From NCBI GenBank assembly GCA_023387295.1, contig JAEWIG010000338.1, positions 1-20,814 of the forward strand: a stretch of DNA of 20,814 bases, in the 5' to 3' direction. The notes below the pieces were generated by a model that searched no databases, was not told the DNA's origin, and saw only the letters and a list, made by a program, of their open reading frames with translations. The position numbers and the translations under genes are program-made. Below, in pieces: positions 1 through 6,581 of the stretch; the first letter of the stretch is position 1; each line of letters starts with the position of its first letter. This stretch comes from Bacillota bacterium. Lineage in GTDB: Bacteria > Bacillota > Bacilli > Bacillales > Cytobacillaceae.

Positions 1-468
1 AATTCGATAGCTGATCCCGATCCGATTTAGGGAAGCGGCAAATTCACTTGGATTTGTTGTGACAATAAATAAGATGGCTGCTGGAATAACGGTTAAATAT
101 TTAATCGTCACATTAAATTGGTAAAACAGCTGCTCTAATGTGAGATTATACCGTCCTGCAATCTCAAACAATACATGGCTTGTACCGTAAATTTTCACAC
201 CTTCTTGGGGAGAAAATAGGTAGATAGCAATGTTGTTGATAAACAAGAATAGTAAGATAAAGATTAGTATGAAGGCAATTTCCTTTAATTTTATCTTCGA
301 AATATAGAAAATCCACACGCTTCCCCAAAAAAGCAAGACAAGGATTCGTGTATCATAAGTAAGCATGGCGGCTGACGACCATAATAGGAAGCACACCATT
401 TTTGTTACACCTGTAAGCTGATGAACTGGGGACTTTCTATCAATATATGCAAGCATTTCTACTGCCAT
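1..468 (-). CDS. ECF transporter transmembrane (T) component, EcfT/CbiQ family, partial
   Basis: The reading frame starts at ATG 468-466 and stays open to base 1, so the C-terminal part is missing (156 codons visible). GGAGG at 479-483 lies 10 nt upstream and fixes the start. The start overlaps the end of the ATPase gene by 10 nt, so the two are translationally coupled. The product has hydrophobic segments around residues 28-45, 50-60, 65-85 and 125-142, and ends with the stretch NPSEFAASLNRIGISYRI. That is how EcfT proteins begin the cytoplasmic coupling-helix region that docks on the ATPases. In an ECF transporter this membrane subunit transmits ATP hydrolysis to the toppling S component. 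Family assignment rests on the sequence and on the neighbouring S component and double ATPase. The substrate cannot be read from this subunit. Confidence 0.88.
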   Translation of the reverse strand, partial: MAVEMLAYIDRKSPVHQLTGVTKMVCFLLWSSAAMLTYDTRILVLLFWGSVWIFYISKIKLKEIAFILIFILLFLFINNIAIYLFSPQEGVKIYGTSHVLFEIAGRYNLTLEQLFYQFNVTIKYLTVIPAAILFIVTTNPSEFAASLNRIGISYRI

Positions 469-2171
469 ATCTTTCGAACCTCCTTATCATAGGCGATAAA
501 GCGTCGAACAAATTCTCTCGGTTCCGATATTTCGGCACGAGTCGCCAATTCAAATAATGAGGTTTCCTTTAAATTCGCTTTTTGAATAATATCATCATCG
601 GTTAAAATATTGACGGCAGTATCATCAGCCATTTTCTTACCTCCAGCGATAACGATCGCACGAGGTGTATACTCAAGCATTAAATGCATATCATGTGTAA
701 TCAACAGAATCGTTACACCTTGCCGGTTCAGCTCTACTAAAAACTCCATCATTTCAGTGTAATGGCGAAAATCTTGTCCGGCAGTTGGCTCATCAAGAAT
801 AATAACTTCTGGCTCCAATACTAAAATGGAAGCAATCGTTACCCGTTTTTTCTGCCCAAAGCTTAGCGCCGAAATGGGCCAGTTGCGGAATGGATAAAGC
901 CCACAGATCTTGAGGGTTTTCTCTACTCTTTCCTTTATCTCATCTTCAGGTACTCCACGGATAACGAGTCCTAACGCAATTTCATCATAAATTAGATGCT
1001 TAGAAATCATTTGATTCGGATTTTGCATGACCATGCCAATGCGGAGTGAACGTTCTTTAATCGTATCCTCCGTTATATCGCGTCCTTCATAGAGGATTTG
1101 CCCTGAGCTTGGCTTTTCAAATCCGCAAATTAACTTTGACAGTGTCGATTTACCAGCACCATTTTTGCCAACAATACTAACCATTTCACCTTTATTTATC
1201 GTAAAAGAGACATCAGAAATCGTTTTCTGTTCTTGTTTATAGCTGAAGGTTAGATTTCTCAACTCTAAAATAGGTTTCGTTTGAGGTCTTTCTTCTAATG
1301 GAATTGCTTTTGCAAACCAGCCTGAAAGTTTATCTTTAACCTTATCAATATCAAAAGTATGAATATGTGATGGCTTTAAGTCAGAAGTTATTTCGCAGCC
1401 TGCGAATTTTGCAGCCTTTACATAAAGTGGCTCACGAATATAGCAATCTTCTAAAACAGATGAGGCTAATAACTCATCTGGTGTCATATTGCTAACAATC
1501 CTACCTTCATTGACGACAATAATCCGATCTACATGACAATGAAGAACATCCTCTAATCTATGTTCAATAATGACAACTGTCGTTTTTGTTTCTTTTTGTA
1601 TTCGGTCAATTAATTCAATCGCATACTTTCCTGTCGCAGGATCTAAATTCGCCAGTGGCTCGTCAAATAATAGGATTTCTACATCATCAACCATGACTCC
1701 AGCAAGAGAAACTCGTTGCTTTTGACCGCCAGATAAATGATGAAGAGAGGAATCTAAATACGCATCCATTTCTACCATTTTGGCAACATCTGAAACGGTT
1801 GAATGCATTTGCGCTTGTGGAGTGCAATCATTTTCTAGCGCAAAAGCGATGTCTTCCGCAACCGTTAAACCAATGAATTGACCATCAGGATCCTGCAAGA
1901 CAGTACCTACCTTTTTGGAAAGAGAAAAAATATCTAAATTCTTGGCTTCCTCACCAATGATTTCAAGACTCCCTGTTACATCCCCTTTATAGGAAAAAGG
2001 CACAAGGCCATTCATGCAATGACCAATTGTGCTTTTTCCTGAACCAGAGGGACCGACAATGAGAACTTTTTCTCCTTCATAGATTGTTAGGTTCATATCA
2101 TGTAAGGTTGGTTTTGCCTGGCTCCGATATTTAAATGTGTAGTTTTTAAATTGAATGACTGGTTTTTTCAT
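459..2171 (-). CDS. ECF transporter energy-coupling ATPase, two fused ABC domains (YkoD/EcfA1A2-like)
   Basis: This 570-residue protein carries two complete ABC ATPase domains in tandem, a fusion of the two A subunits of an ECF transporter. Domain 1 has Walker A GPSGSGKST (40-48), signature LSGGQ (146-150) and Walker B ILLFDEP (166-172). Domain 2 has Walker A GKNGAGKST (335-343), signature LSFGQ (436-440) and Walker B VIILDEP (456-462). The second signature has Phe in place of the canonical third-position Gly, so the two composite ATP sites may be unequal. Start ATG at 2171 has GGAGA about 6-10 nt upstream. The gene lies between the S component and EcfT, giving the complete module S-A-T. Automated annotation of such proteins often says cobalt or riboflavin transport, but nothing in the sequence shows that substrate; the T-box upstream points to methionine. 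Confidence 0.93.
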   Translation of the reverse strand: MKKPVIQFKNYTFKYRSQAKPTLHDMNLTIYEGEKVLIVGPSGSGKSTIGHCMNGLVPFSYKGDVTGSLEIIGEEAKNLDIFSLSKKVGTVLQDPDGQFIGLTVAEDIAFALENDCTPQAQMHSTVSDVAKMVEMDAYLDSSLHHLSGGQKQRVSLAGVMVDDVEILLFDEPLANLDPATGKYAIELIDRIQKETKTTVVIIEHRLEDVLHCHVDRIIVVNEGRIVSNMTPDELLASSVLEDCYIREPLYVKAAKFAGCEITSDLKPSHIHTFDIDKVKDKLSGWFAKAIPLEERPQTKPILELRNLTFSYKQEQKTISDVSFTINKGEMVSIVGKNGAGKSTLSKLICGFEKPSSGQILYEGRDITEDTIKERSLRIGMVMQNPNQMISKHLIYDEIALGLVIRGVPEDEIKERVEKTLKICGLYPFRNWPISALSFGQKKRVTIASILVLEPEVIILDEPTAGQDFRHYTEMMEFLVELNRQGVTILLITHDMHLMLEYTPRAIVIAGGKKMADDTAVNILTDDDIIQKANLKETSLFELATRAEISEPREFVRRFIAYDKEVRKIWQ

Positions 2172-2201
2172 CTAAATTCTCCTAGAAAATAGCGCATGTA
2201 T

Positions 2202-2759
2202 TTACATTTCTTTATCAAGACTTCCACTCTGGCTACGTGTTTTCGCATATGTTAATAATAATAATGTTCCGATAACTCCAACTGTGACCATGTTCGCGAC
2301 TCCAGCAATTGCTCCTTGAAAGTAAACTTTATTAGCAGGTTCAGCATAGATTAGGACGTCTAAAAAAGGAGCAACGAAGAACCAGCCAACGGCTTGAACA
2401 ACAATCTGAACAATATTAAAGGTAATGATTTTATTTTTATTAAAAATACCTGACTCAATATCAATCTTTTTCCAAGCGAAACCGATAGATAAACCGACAA
2501 GTCCAGATACAATCACCCAACTCCACCAAATCGAACCGTAAAAAATTAAGTCTTTAAGCGCGTGGCCAATTAAGCCAATTAATCCACCTGCAACAGGTCC
2601 AAAAATAATCGACATTAATGCAAGAAAGCCATAAGAAGTTTCAATCGTTGTGTTTGGAATTCCAGTCGGAATGGAAACGAATCTTCCGAGGATGACAAAT
2701 ACTGCTGCTCCAATCCCAATAGCTACAATCGTTTTAATCGATAATAAATTTTTTGACAT
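2202..2759 (-). CDS. ECF transporter substrate-binding S component, UPF0397 family
   Basis: This small, very hydrophobic protein (185 aa) has five or six predicted membrane segments. The N-terminal region reads VAIGIGAAVFVILGRFVSIP followed by GIPNTTIETSYGFLALM, and a GPVAGGLIGLIGHALKD stretch follows; I recognise this pattern as UPF0397. Such S components bind the substrate in the membrane and are powered by the ATPase and EcfT proteins encoded next. GGAGG sits just upstream of ATG 2759. Databases often label the family 'riboflavin transporter' by default, but the leader of this operon is a tRNA-Met-type T-box and its first gene is a SAM hydrolase. Methionine, SAM or a related compound is therefore the better inference. 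The short C-terminal tail is polar and ends in the cytoplasm by the positive-inside rule. Confidence 0.87.
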   Translation of the reverse strand: MSKNLLSIKTIVAIGIGAAVFVILGRFVSIPTGIPNTTIETSYGFLALMSIIFGPVAGGLIGLIGHALKDLIFYGSIWWSWVIVSGLVGLSIGFAWKKIDIESGIFNKNKIITFNIVQIVVQAVGWFFVAPFLDVLIYAEPANKVYFQGAIAGVANMVTVGVIGTLLLLTYAKTRSQSGSLDKEM

Positions 2760-2791
2760 TGTTTTTCCCTCCTAAAGGTATGAAAATTTTT

Positions 2792-3649
2792 TTAATTGTA
2801 AATAATTTTTGGTGCTTTGCGAATAGAAATTTTCCACTTTGCACCTGTTTCTATATGATAGGCATTAGCAAATGAGCCTTGATTAATGGCAACACCGATT
2901 TTATCGAGTGAATTAACAAATAATAATGGTTCACCTAAATGACTATCTGCGAATGAGCGGCCAAAGGTCATAATGTTTTTATAAACTTGGCGTGTATCAT
3001 TTTCTATCGTTACTTCAAAGGAATCCCCGTAGGTTACTCCAAGTTCTTTAAAAAGGGTACGTTCAATATTCGTCCATAAATTTCCGAAACGCACATCAAG
3101 GATATCAATATTTCCTCTTAATGTAGAATGCTCTATCTTTGCCGTCGATTTAGGTATTTCAATAATTGAATCAACTGGCACTTCTGGACCAACCTCTTCG
3201 TATGTGATGATACCAGCTGCAAGTCTCGCACCTGTAAATGCATACACATCGCGACCGTGAAAAGTATAAGATTCACCAGAGTTCGGCAGGCGATTAATCG
3301 TTTCATCAATCATCCTTGCTTCGATAATCCCGATGTTTTCTTTAATATGAGTTAAAGTTCCGTTATCAGGCGTGATAATGTATTGATTCTGCGTTGTTTT
3401 AACAACGATGCTTCTTCTATCTGAGCCGACACCTGGGTCAACGACAGAAACGAAGACAGTTTCTTCCGGCCAATAGGAAATGGTTTGATATAAACGGTAA
3501 GATGCCTCCCATATATTATATTGAGGAATATCATGAGTTAGGTCATAAATCTTAAGTGTTGGTTCAACAGATACTGCAACTCCATACATCGCACTAACAG
3601 CACCGTCACTTGTACCGAAATCTGTTTGTAAAATCAAATGATTGTTCAT
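2792..3649 (-). CDS. S-adenosyl-L-methionine hydrolase (SAM hydroxide adenosyltransferase, DUF62 family)
   Basis: Enzymes of this family use an activated water/hydroxide to split SAM into adenosine and L-methionine; the relatives fluorinase and chlorinase use halide instead. Family motifs visible in the 285-residue protein are QTDFG (8-12), VDPGVGS with a following Arg (70-78), PDNGT (94-98) and TFHGRD (129-134), then a C-terminal beta domain with the usual NSL-like segment. Length is typical of bacterial members. Start ATG 3649 follows GGAGG (3659-3663) at 9 nt. It is the first gene after the T-box, 32 nt ahead of the S component. The setting suggests that hydrolysis of SAM supplies methionine when tRNA-Met is uncharged, with the transporter importing SAM or salvaging products. 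That job is inference; the enzyme family is secure. Confidence 0.9.
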   Translation of the reverse strand: MNNHLILQTDFGTSDGAVSAMYGVAVSVEPTLKIYDLTHDIPQYNIWEASYRLYQTISYWPEETVFVSVVDPGVGSDRRSIVVKTTQNQYIITPDNGTLTHIKENIGIIEARMIDETINRLPNSGESYTFHGRDVYAFTGARLAAGIITYEEVGPEVPVDSIIEIPKSTAKIEHSTLRGNIDILDVRFGNLWTNIERTLFKELGVTYGDSFEVTIENDTRQVYKNIMTFGRSFADSHLGEPLLFVNSLDKIGVAINQGSFANAYHIETGAKWKISIRKAPKIIYN

Positions 3650-3755
3650 CTTATTTTTCCTCCAAGTCGTATTCTAATTGAAAATCCTTATAACTTATTT
3701 TTTAAGCAAAATAAGTTTTCCATGCGTATTTCTTTATCACACCCCTTAAAAACAC

Positions 3756-3802
3756 AAAAAACCACGTCTTTATCTAATGTCAAACTAGATAAGGACGTGG
3801 TT
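3756..3802 (-). terminator. T-box intrinsic terminator
   Basis: On the minus strand the stem AACCACGTC (3802-3794) pairs with GACGTGGTT (3768-3760). It is extended inward by TTATCTA paired with TAGATAA, and a run of six U follows (to 3756). Its 5' arm overlaps the 3' arm of the antiterminator (3799-3790), so the two folds are mutually exclusive, as in all transcriptional T-boxes. It ends about 106 nt before the SAM hydrolase start. Confidence 0.92.
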
Positions 3803-4100
3803 TATAACTCACGTGGTACCACCTTAATTTACTGTTTGCTCAAACAAACAGCCTCTGCAAGTACGAGAGCAAAATAGATAGCTCTTTATACTGTGGTATT
3901 GATAACGAGTACCAAATCTCGTCGGAACCTAATCATATTGATCAAAAAAGGATTCAATACTTTCAGCACGAAGCTCTGAGGCCATTGTTCGGATTAGTAT
4001 TTTTGCTTCTTTTCAGCTACCGAAGCTCTCTGTGTAAAATAGATTAATCGTACTTTTCCTCTTCATTGCTTTCATTTAAAATATGAAATTATTGGATATG
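3756..4100 (-). ncRNA. T-box leader (riboswitch), probably tRNA-Met-sensing
   Basis: On the minus strand the leader shows every diagnostic part of a T-box. Stem I contains the AGTA motif (4054-4051), an AGAGAG bulge (4031-4026), and a distal hairpin GCTTC/GAAGC with the loop GGTAGCTGAAAA. The specifier-loop strand reads GAACAATGG, closed by GAGG/CCTC. The T-box itself folds as an antiterminator: TAAGG (3826-3822) pairs CCTTA (3794-3790), bulge TGGTACC (3821-3815), ACGTG (3814-3810) pairs CACGT (3799-3795). The specifier could be AUG (3985-3983) or AAU one base earlier. The bulge UGGU pairs with an ACCA acceptor end, i.e. discriminator A73, which fits tRNA-Met and not the G73 of bacterial tRNA-Asn. 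Uncharged tRNA would stabilise the antiterminator and allow expression of the SAM hydrolase/ECF operon. Confidence 0.94.
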
Positions 4101-4106
4101 AAACTG

Positions 4107-4135
4107 ATTATAATCATACCATTAAGAATAGTCAA
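4107..4135 (-). promoter_or_regulatory. Sigma-A promoter of the T-box/ECF operon
   Basis: On the minus strand TTGACT (4135-4130) and a perfect TATAAT (4112-4107) are separated by 17 nt. Transcription would start near 4100, just ahead of T-box stem I. Its -35 lies about 37 bp from the -35 of the divergent rightward promoter. Confidence 0.85.
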
Positions 4136-4172
4136 TAGAATTTTTTTATTCTAAAAATTAATCAGAAATGCG

Positions 4173-4201
4173 TTGACACGTTCTTTATAATGAACTAAAA
4201 T
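4173..4201 (+). promoter_or_regulatory. Putative sigma-A promoter of the exopolysaccharide operon
   Basis: TTGACA (4173-4178) and TAAAAT (4196-4201) are spaced by 17 nt. The -35 is a consensus match and the -10 matches five of six bases. A TATAAT-like word at 4186-4191 is closer, but its 7-nt spacing rules it out with this -35. Transcription would begin near 4208, giving a leader of about 365 nt before epsC. The spacer holds a palindrome with a SinR-like half-site. Confidence 0.55.
4180..4195 (+). promoter_or_regulatory. SinR-like operator 1 (inside promoter spacer)
   Basis: The 16-bp element GTTCTTTATAATGAAC is an imperfect palindrome with GTTC/GAAC ends. Its left half matches the B. subtilis SinR consensus GTTCTYT at 7 of 7 positions. 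It fills the spacer between the -35 and -10 of the putative operon promoter, so a bound repressor would block RNA polymerase. The identity of the binding protein is inferred from the known SinR consensus and its role at eps promoters. Confidence 0.55.
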
Positions 4202-4215
4202 GAAAATGAATTACA

Positions 4216-4241
4216 AAGACCCTGTGAAAACAGTTAGTCTT
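4216..4241 (+). other. Hairpin near the 5' end of the eps leader
   Basis: AAGAC (4216-4220) pairs GTCTT (4237-4241), and CTGT (4222-4225) pairs ACAG (4230-4233) around a GAAA tetraloop, with a small internal loop between the two helices. It lies just after the inferred transcription start, where it could protect the 5' end. No strong U-tract follows, so it is not a convincing terminator. Confidence 0.4.
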
Positions 4242-4283
4242 ATTTAATTTGCAAGAATTTTTTCTTTTTTTTATTAATATAAT

Positions 4284-4299
4284 GTTCTTTATAAAGAAA
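4284..4299 (+). promoter_or_regulatory. SinR-like operator 2
   Basis: The element contains a perfect 14-bp palindrome TTCTTTATAAAGAA (4285-4298) and repeats the 11-mer GTTCTTTATAA of operator 1 exactly, 104 bp downstream. The left half GTTCTTT matches the SinR consensus 7 of 7. It lies within the transcribed leader and could act in cooperative or looping repression with the other sites. Function is inferred. Confidence 0.5.
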
Positions 4300-4362
4300 A
4301 AAACCATTAGTTTGCTATGTAGGATGAAATAAAAATGAGTTACTCTTTTTTTTGCTTTAACT

Positions 4363-4378
4363 GTTCTATATTAAGAAC
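4363..4378 (+). promoter_or_regulatory. SinR-like operator 3
   Basis: GTTCTATATTAAGAAC is a 16-bp inverted repeat with perfect GTTCT/AGAAC arms. Each half matches the SinR consensus GTTCTYT at six of seven positions. It is the third such element in under 200 bp and ends just before the structured RNA. Confidence 0.45.
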
Positions 4379-4390
4379 TAATCATTCTTT

Positions 4391-4511
4391 TTAACGTTGG
4401 TGATGTCTCCTTACCACTATCAATGGAGGCACTCGGTCATCCTGTGGGTTGAAAAACCTTAGACGCACAAAGTCGTCGATAGGGTGATGTGAGGACGGGT
4501 TAGATGCCCTT
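4391..4511 (+). ncRNA. Structured leader RNA, probable EAR (epsC) element
   Basis: A compact fold can be drawn. GTCTCC (4405-4410) pairs GGAGGC (4425-4430). GTCATCCT (4436-4443) pairs AGGGTGAT (4481-4488) and closes a three-way junction holding two hairpins: GGGTT/AACCT with a GAAA tetraloop (4446-4459), and GACG/CGTC (4462-4477). CTATC (4417-4421) can pair GATAG (4478-4482), and TCCTTAC (4408-4414) can pair GTGAGGA (4489-4495), so a pseudoknot or a switch is possible. A short GGG/GCCC stem with a U-rich tail ends it. It lies about 60 nt before epsC. In B. subtilis the EAR antitermination RNA also directly precedes epsC, and it likewise has several helices and a pseudoknot. The assignment rests on position and fold, not on a covariance-model hit. 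Confidence 0.65.
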
Positions 4512-4573
4512 TTTATTAATATGATTCATTACATAATATTAAGCTAGATTTTTAATAGAAAGGAGGAAGAAAA

Positions 4574-6394
4574 ATGCCTTATCATAAACGATTACCGCTT
4601 CTAATAGCGATTGATTCTATTTTTATTTTAACAGCAGTGTTATTAAGTACTATCTTATTCCGTGAACAATTCATTGCTAAGCCTACTCTTCTAACAATCA
4701 TTTTTTCTTTAATCATTTGCTATCATATCTTTTCTTTTTATCTCAAATTATATAAAAAGGTTTGGGAGTATGCGAGTATTGGAGAATTAGTTGCCATTCT
4801 GAAGGTTGTCTCATTCTCAGTGATCTTAGTGCTGGGTTTACAGGCGGTTTTTCTAGACATTCAAGTCAGGTTTTTATTTGTGACATGGTTGCTTCTCATG
4901 TTTTTTATAGGAGGTTCCCGCTTCTATTGGCGTGTTTCACGTCATAAGCTAATTGGGAATGCTGAAAACAGAAGGAGAGCTTTAATTGTGGGGGCAGGTT
5001 CAGCAGGGACAATGGTCGTTAGGCAGCTGCAAAAAAATAAAGAAGCAAATCTTTATCCTGTTGCTTTTATCGATGACGACGTGAAAAAGCATCACCTTCA
5101 TGTCCTTGGCCTTCCAGTTGTCGGTAACAGTAGTTCTATTGAACATGTAGTGAGAGAGTTCCATATTGATAACATTATCATTGCGGTTCCTTCCTTACAT
5201 AGAAAAGATTTAAACAAAATCTTTCAAGAATGTATGAAGACAGAGGCAAAAACACAAATACTGCCTTTACTAGAGGATTTGGTAACTGGAAAAATATCTG
5301 TTAATCAATTTCGTGATGTTCAAGTGGAGGATTTATTAGGAAGAGAACAGGTTGAACTAGATAGTGAAAGTATCTCCGACTACATTACGAATAAAGTGGT
5401 GTTAGTGACTGGGGCTGGGGGCTCAATAGGCTCTGAAATTTGCCGACAAGTCATTAAATTTCACCCTGAAAAAATTGTTTTACTAGGACATGGTGAAAAC
5501 AGTATTTATTCAATCGAAATGGAGTTGAGAAAGCTTTGTCATGGTAGCCTAGTTAATATTGTGACAGAAATTGCAGATATCCAAGATGACCGGAAGATGA
5601 ATGAGGTAATGGAGTTGCATACTCCGGATGTTGTTTATCATGCAGCAGCACATAAGCATGTGCCCCTAATGGAAAGAAATCCAGAAGAAGCAGTGAAAAA
5701 TAATATGATTGGAACGCTCAATGTTGCAATGGCTGCAAGCATTCATAATGTATCAACCTTTGTGATGATTTCCTCAGATAAAGCGGTGAATCCGACAAGC
5801 GTAATGGGGGCGACGAAACGATTAGCCGAAATGATCATTCAAGATATGGATCGTAAAAGTAGAACGAAATTTCTCGCAGTTCGGTTTGGCAATGTATTAG
5901 GAAGCAGAGGAAGCGTTATCCCGTTATTTAAAAAGCAAATTAAAGAAGGTGGACCGGTAACCGTAACACATCCAGATATGGTTCGTTATTTCATGACTAT
6001 CCCTGAAGCATCAAGATTGGTTATTCAAGCCGGAAGCCTTGCTCATGGCGGAGAAACATTCGTCTTAGACATGGGTTCTCCAATTAAAATTGTTGATTTA
6101 GCAAAAAGCTTAATTATTCAATCAGGAAATTCTGTCGAAGAAATAGGCATTGAATTCTCAGGTATGAGACCAGGAGAAAAGCTATTCGAAGAACTATTTT
6201 ATTCAAATGAAATTCATGAAGAGCAGGTATTCCCAAAGATTTATATCGGAAAAACTCCTGACATTTTTATTGATGAGATAGAGGAGTTATTGTTAACCTT
6301 TTCAGCCTTAAGTAAAGAGGGGCTGAGGGATGCATTACTAGCTTTGGCAAATAAAGAAACAGTTAAGGAAAAAGTACTTTCTGTATTAAGTTGA
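4574..6394 (+). CDS. epsC: Membrane UDP-N-acetylglucosamine 4,6-dehydratase, EpsC/PglF/CapD family
   Basis: This enzyme converts UDP-GlcNAc to the UDP-4-keto-6-deoxy sugar, the first step toward bacillosamine-type diamino sugars. The 606-residue protein has about four N-terminal membrane helices (roughly 9-28, 39-58, 78-98, 100-118) and a CoA-binding-like Rossmann domain (VGAGSAG, 139-145). A catalytic SDR domain follows with TGAGGSIG (279-286), SDK (401-403) and MGATK (411-415). Met in place of the usual SDR tyrosine is normal for this long dehydratase class. Length matches EpsC and PglF. GGAGG (4562-4566) lies 7 nt before ATG 4574. It is the first gene of the operon and is preceded by the structured leader RNA. 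The next genes encode a matching priming transferase and aminotransferase. Confidence 0.95.
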   Translation: MPYHKRLPLLIAIDSIFILTAVLLSTILFREQFIAKPTLLTIIFSLIICYHIFSFYLKLYKKVWEYASIGELVAILKVVSFSVILVLGLQAVFLDIQVRFLFVTWLLLMFFIGGSRFYWRVSRHKLIGNAENRRRALIVGAGSAGTMVVRQLQKNKEANLYPVAFIDDDVKKHHLHVLGLPVVGNSSSIEHVVREFHIDNIIIAVPSLHRKDLNKIFQECMKTEAKTQILPLLEDLVTGKISVNQFRDVQVEDLLGREQVELDSESISDYITNKVVLVTGAGGSIGSEICRQVIKFHPEKIVLLGHGENSIYSIEMELRKLCHGSLVNIVTEIADIQDDRKMNEVMELHTPDVVYHAAAHKHVPLMERNPEEAVKNNMIGTLNVAMAASIHNVSTFVMISSDKAVNPTSVMGATKRLAEMIIQDMDRKSRTKFLAVRFGNVLGSRGSVIPLFKKQIKEGGPVTVTHPDMVRYFMTIPEASRLVIQAGSLAHGGETFVLDMGSPIKIVDLAKSLIIQSGNSVEEIGIEFSGMRPGEKLFEELFYSNEIHEEQVFPKIYIGKTPDIFIDEIEELLLTFSALSKEGLRDALLALANKETVKEKVLSVLS

Positions 6395-6410
6395 GAAAAA
6401 TTTTTTCGGA

Positions 6411-6540
6411 GATTTTTCAATATTAGTCAATCTATCTCCATCAGCTGGGGATAAAATTCAATTGACCGATGCGATTAATAAGCTGACGAAGAGCCGGAAG
6501 TACTTGTATATGATTTTGAAAAGATTGTTGGAATGGAGAG
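6411..6540 (+). pseudogene. galU: galU (UTP-glucose-1-phosphate uridylyltransferase) remnant
   Basis: The 187-bp gap after epsC encodes, in the frame starting at 6411, FSILVNLSPSAGDKIQLTDA and a few further residues. This matches the conserved GalU segment around the P-x-x-G-x-E/K-IQLTDAI motif. From about 6491 the similarity continues in another frame as EVLVYDFE, which corresponds to the next GalU segment (Y/VYDFEG). A frameshift therefore lies near 6488-6491, and neither the N-terminal two thirds nor the C-terminus is present. It is a decayed fragment of a UDP-glucose-forming enzyme gene that once stood between epsC and the priming transferase. It has no start codon or ribosome binding site of its own. 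Confidence 0.75.
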
Positions 6541-6581
6541 AGAAAGTGATTACTTAAATTATCAATACTGGGAGTGGATAT

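Noticed and set aside
3638..3877. Plus-strand open frame of 79 codons across the T-box leader.
   Set aside because: It runs through the terminator and antiterminator of the minus-strand T-box, has no convincing ribosome site, and its protein is low-complexity without recognisable family features.
4186..4191. TATAAT word as the -10 of the rightward promoter.
   Set aside because: It is only 7 nt from the TTGACA, and no other -35 lies 16-18 nt upstream. TAAAAT at 4196-4201 has correct spacing.
4440..4480. Possible c-di-GMP-I (GEMM) riboswitch, suggested by a GAAA-capped hairpin followed by GACGCAcAAAG.
   Set aside because: The required GCAAACC segment before the hairpin and the exact GGACGCAAAGCC segment are missing, and the overall fold differs. 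An EAR-type element ahead of epsC explains the region better.
4497..4516. GGG/GCCC stem with a following T-run as an intrinsic terminator before epsC.
   Set aside because: The stem is only three to four base pairs, too weak to terminate alone; it fits better as the last helix of the leader RNA.
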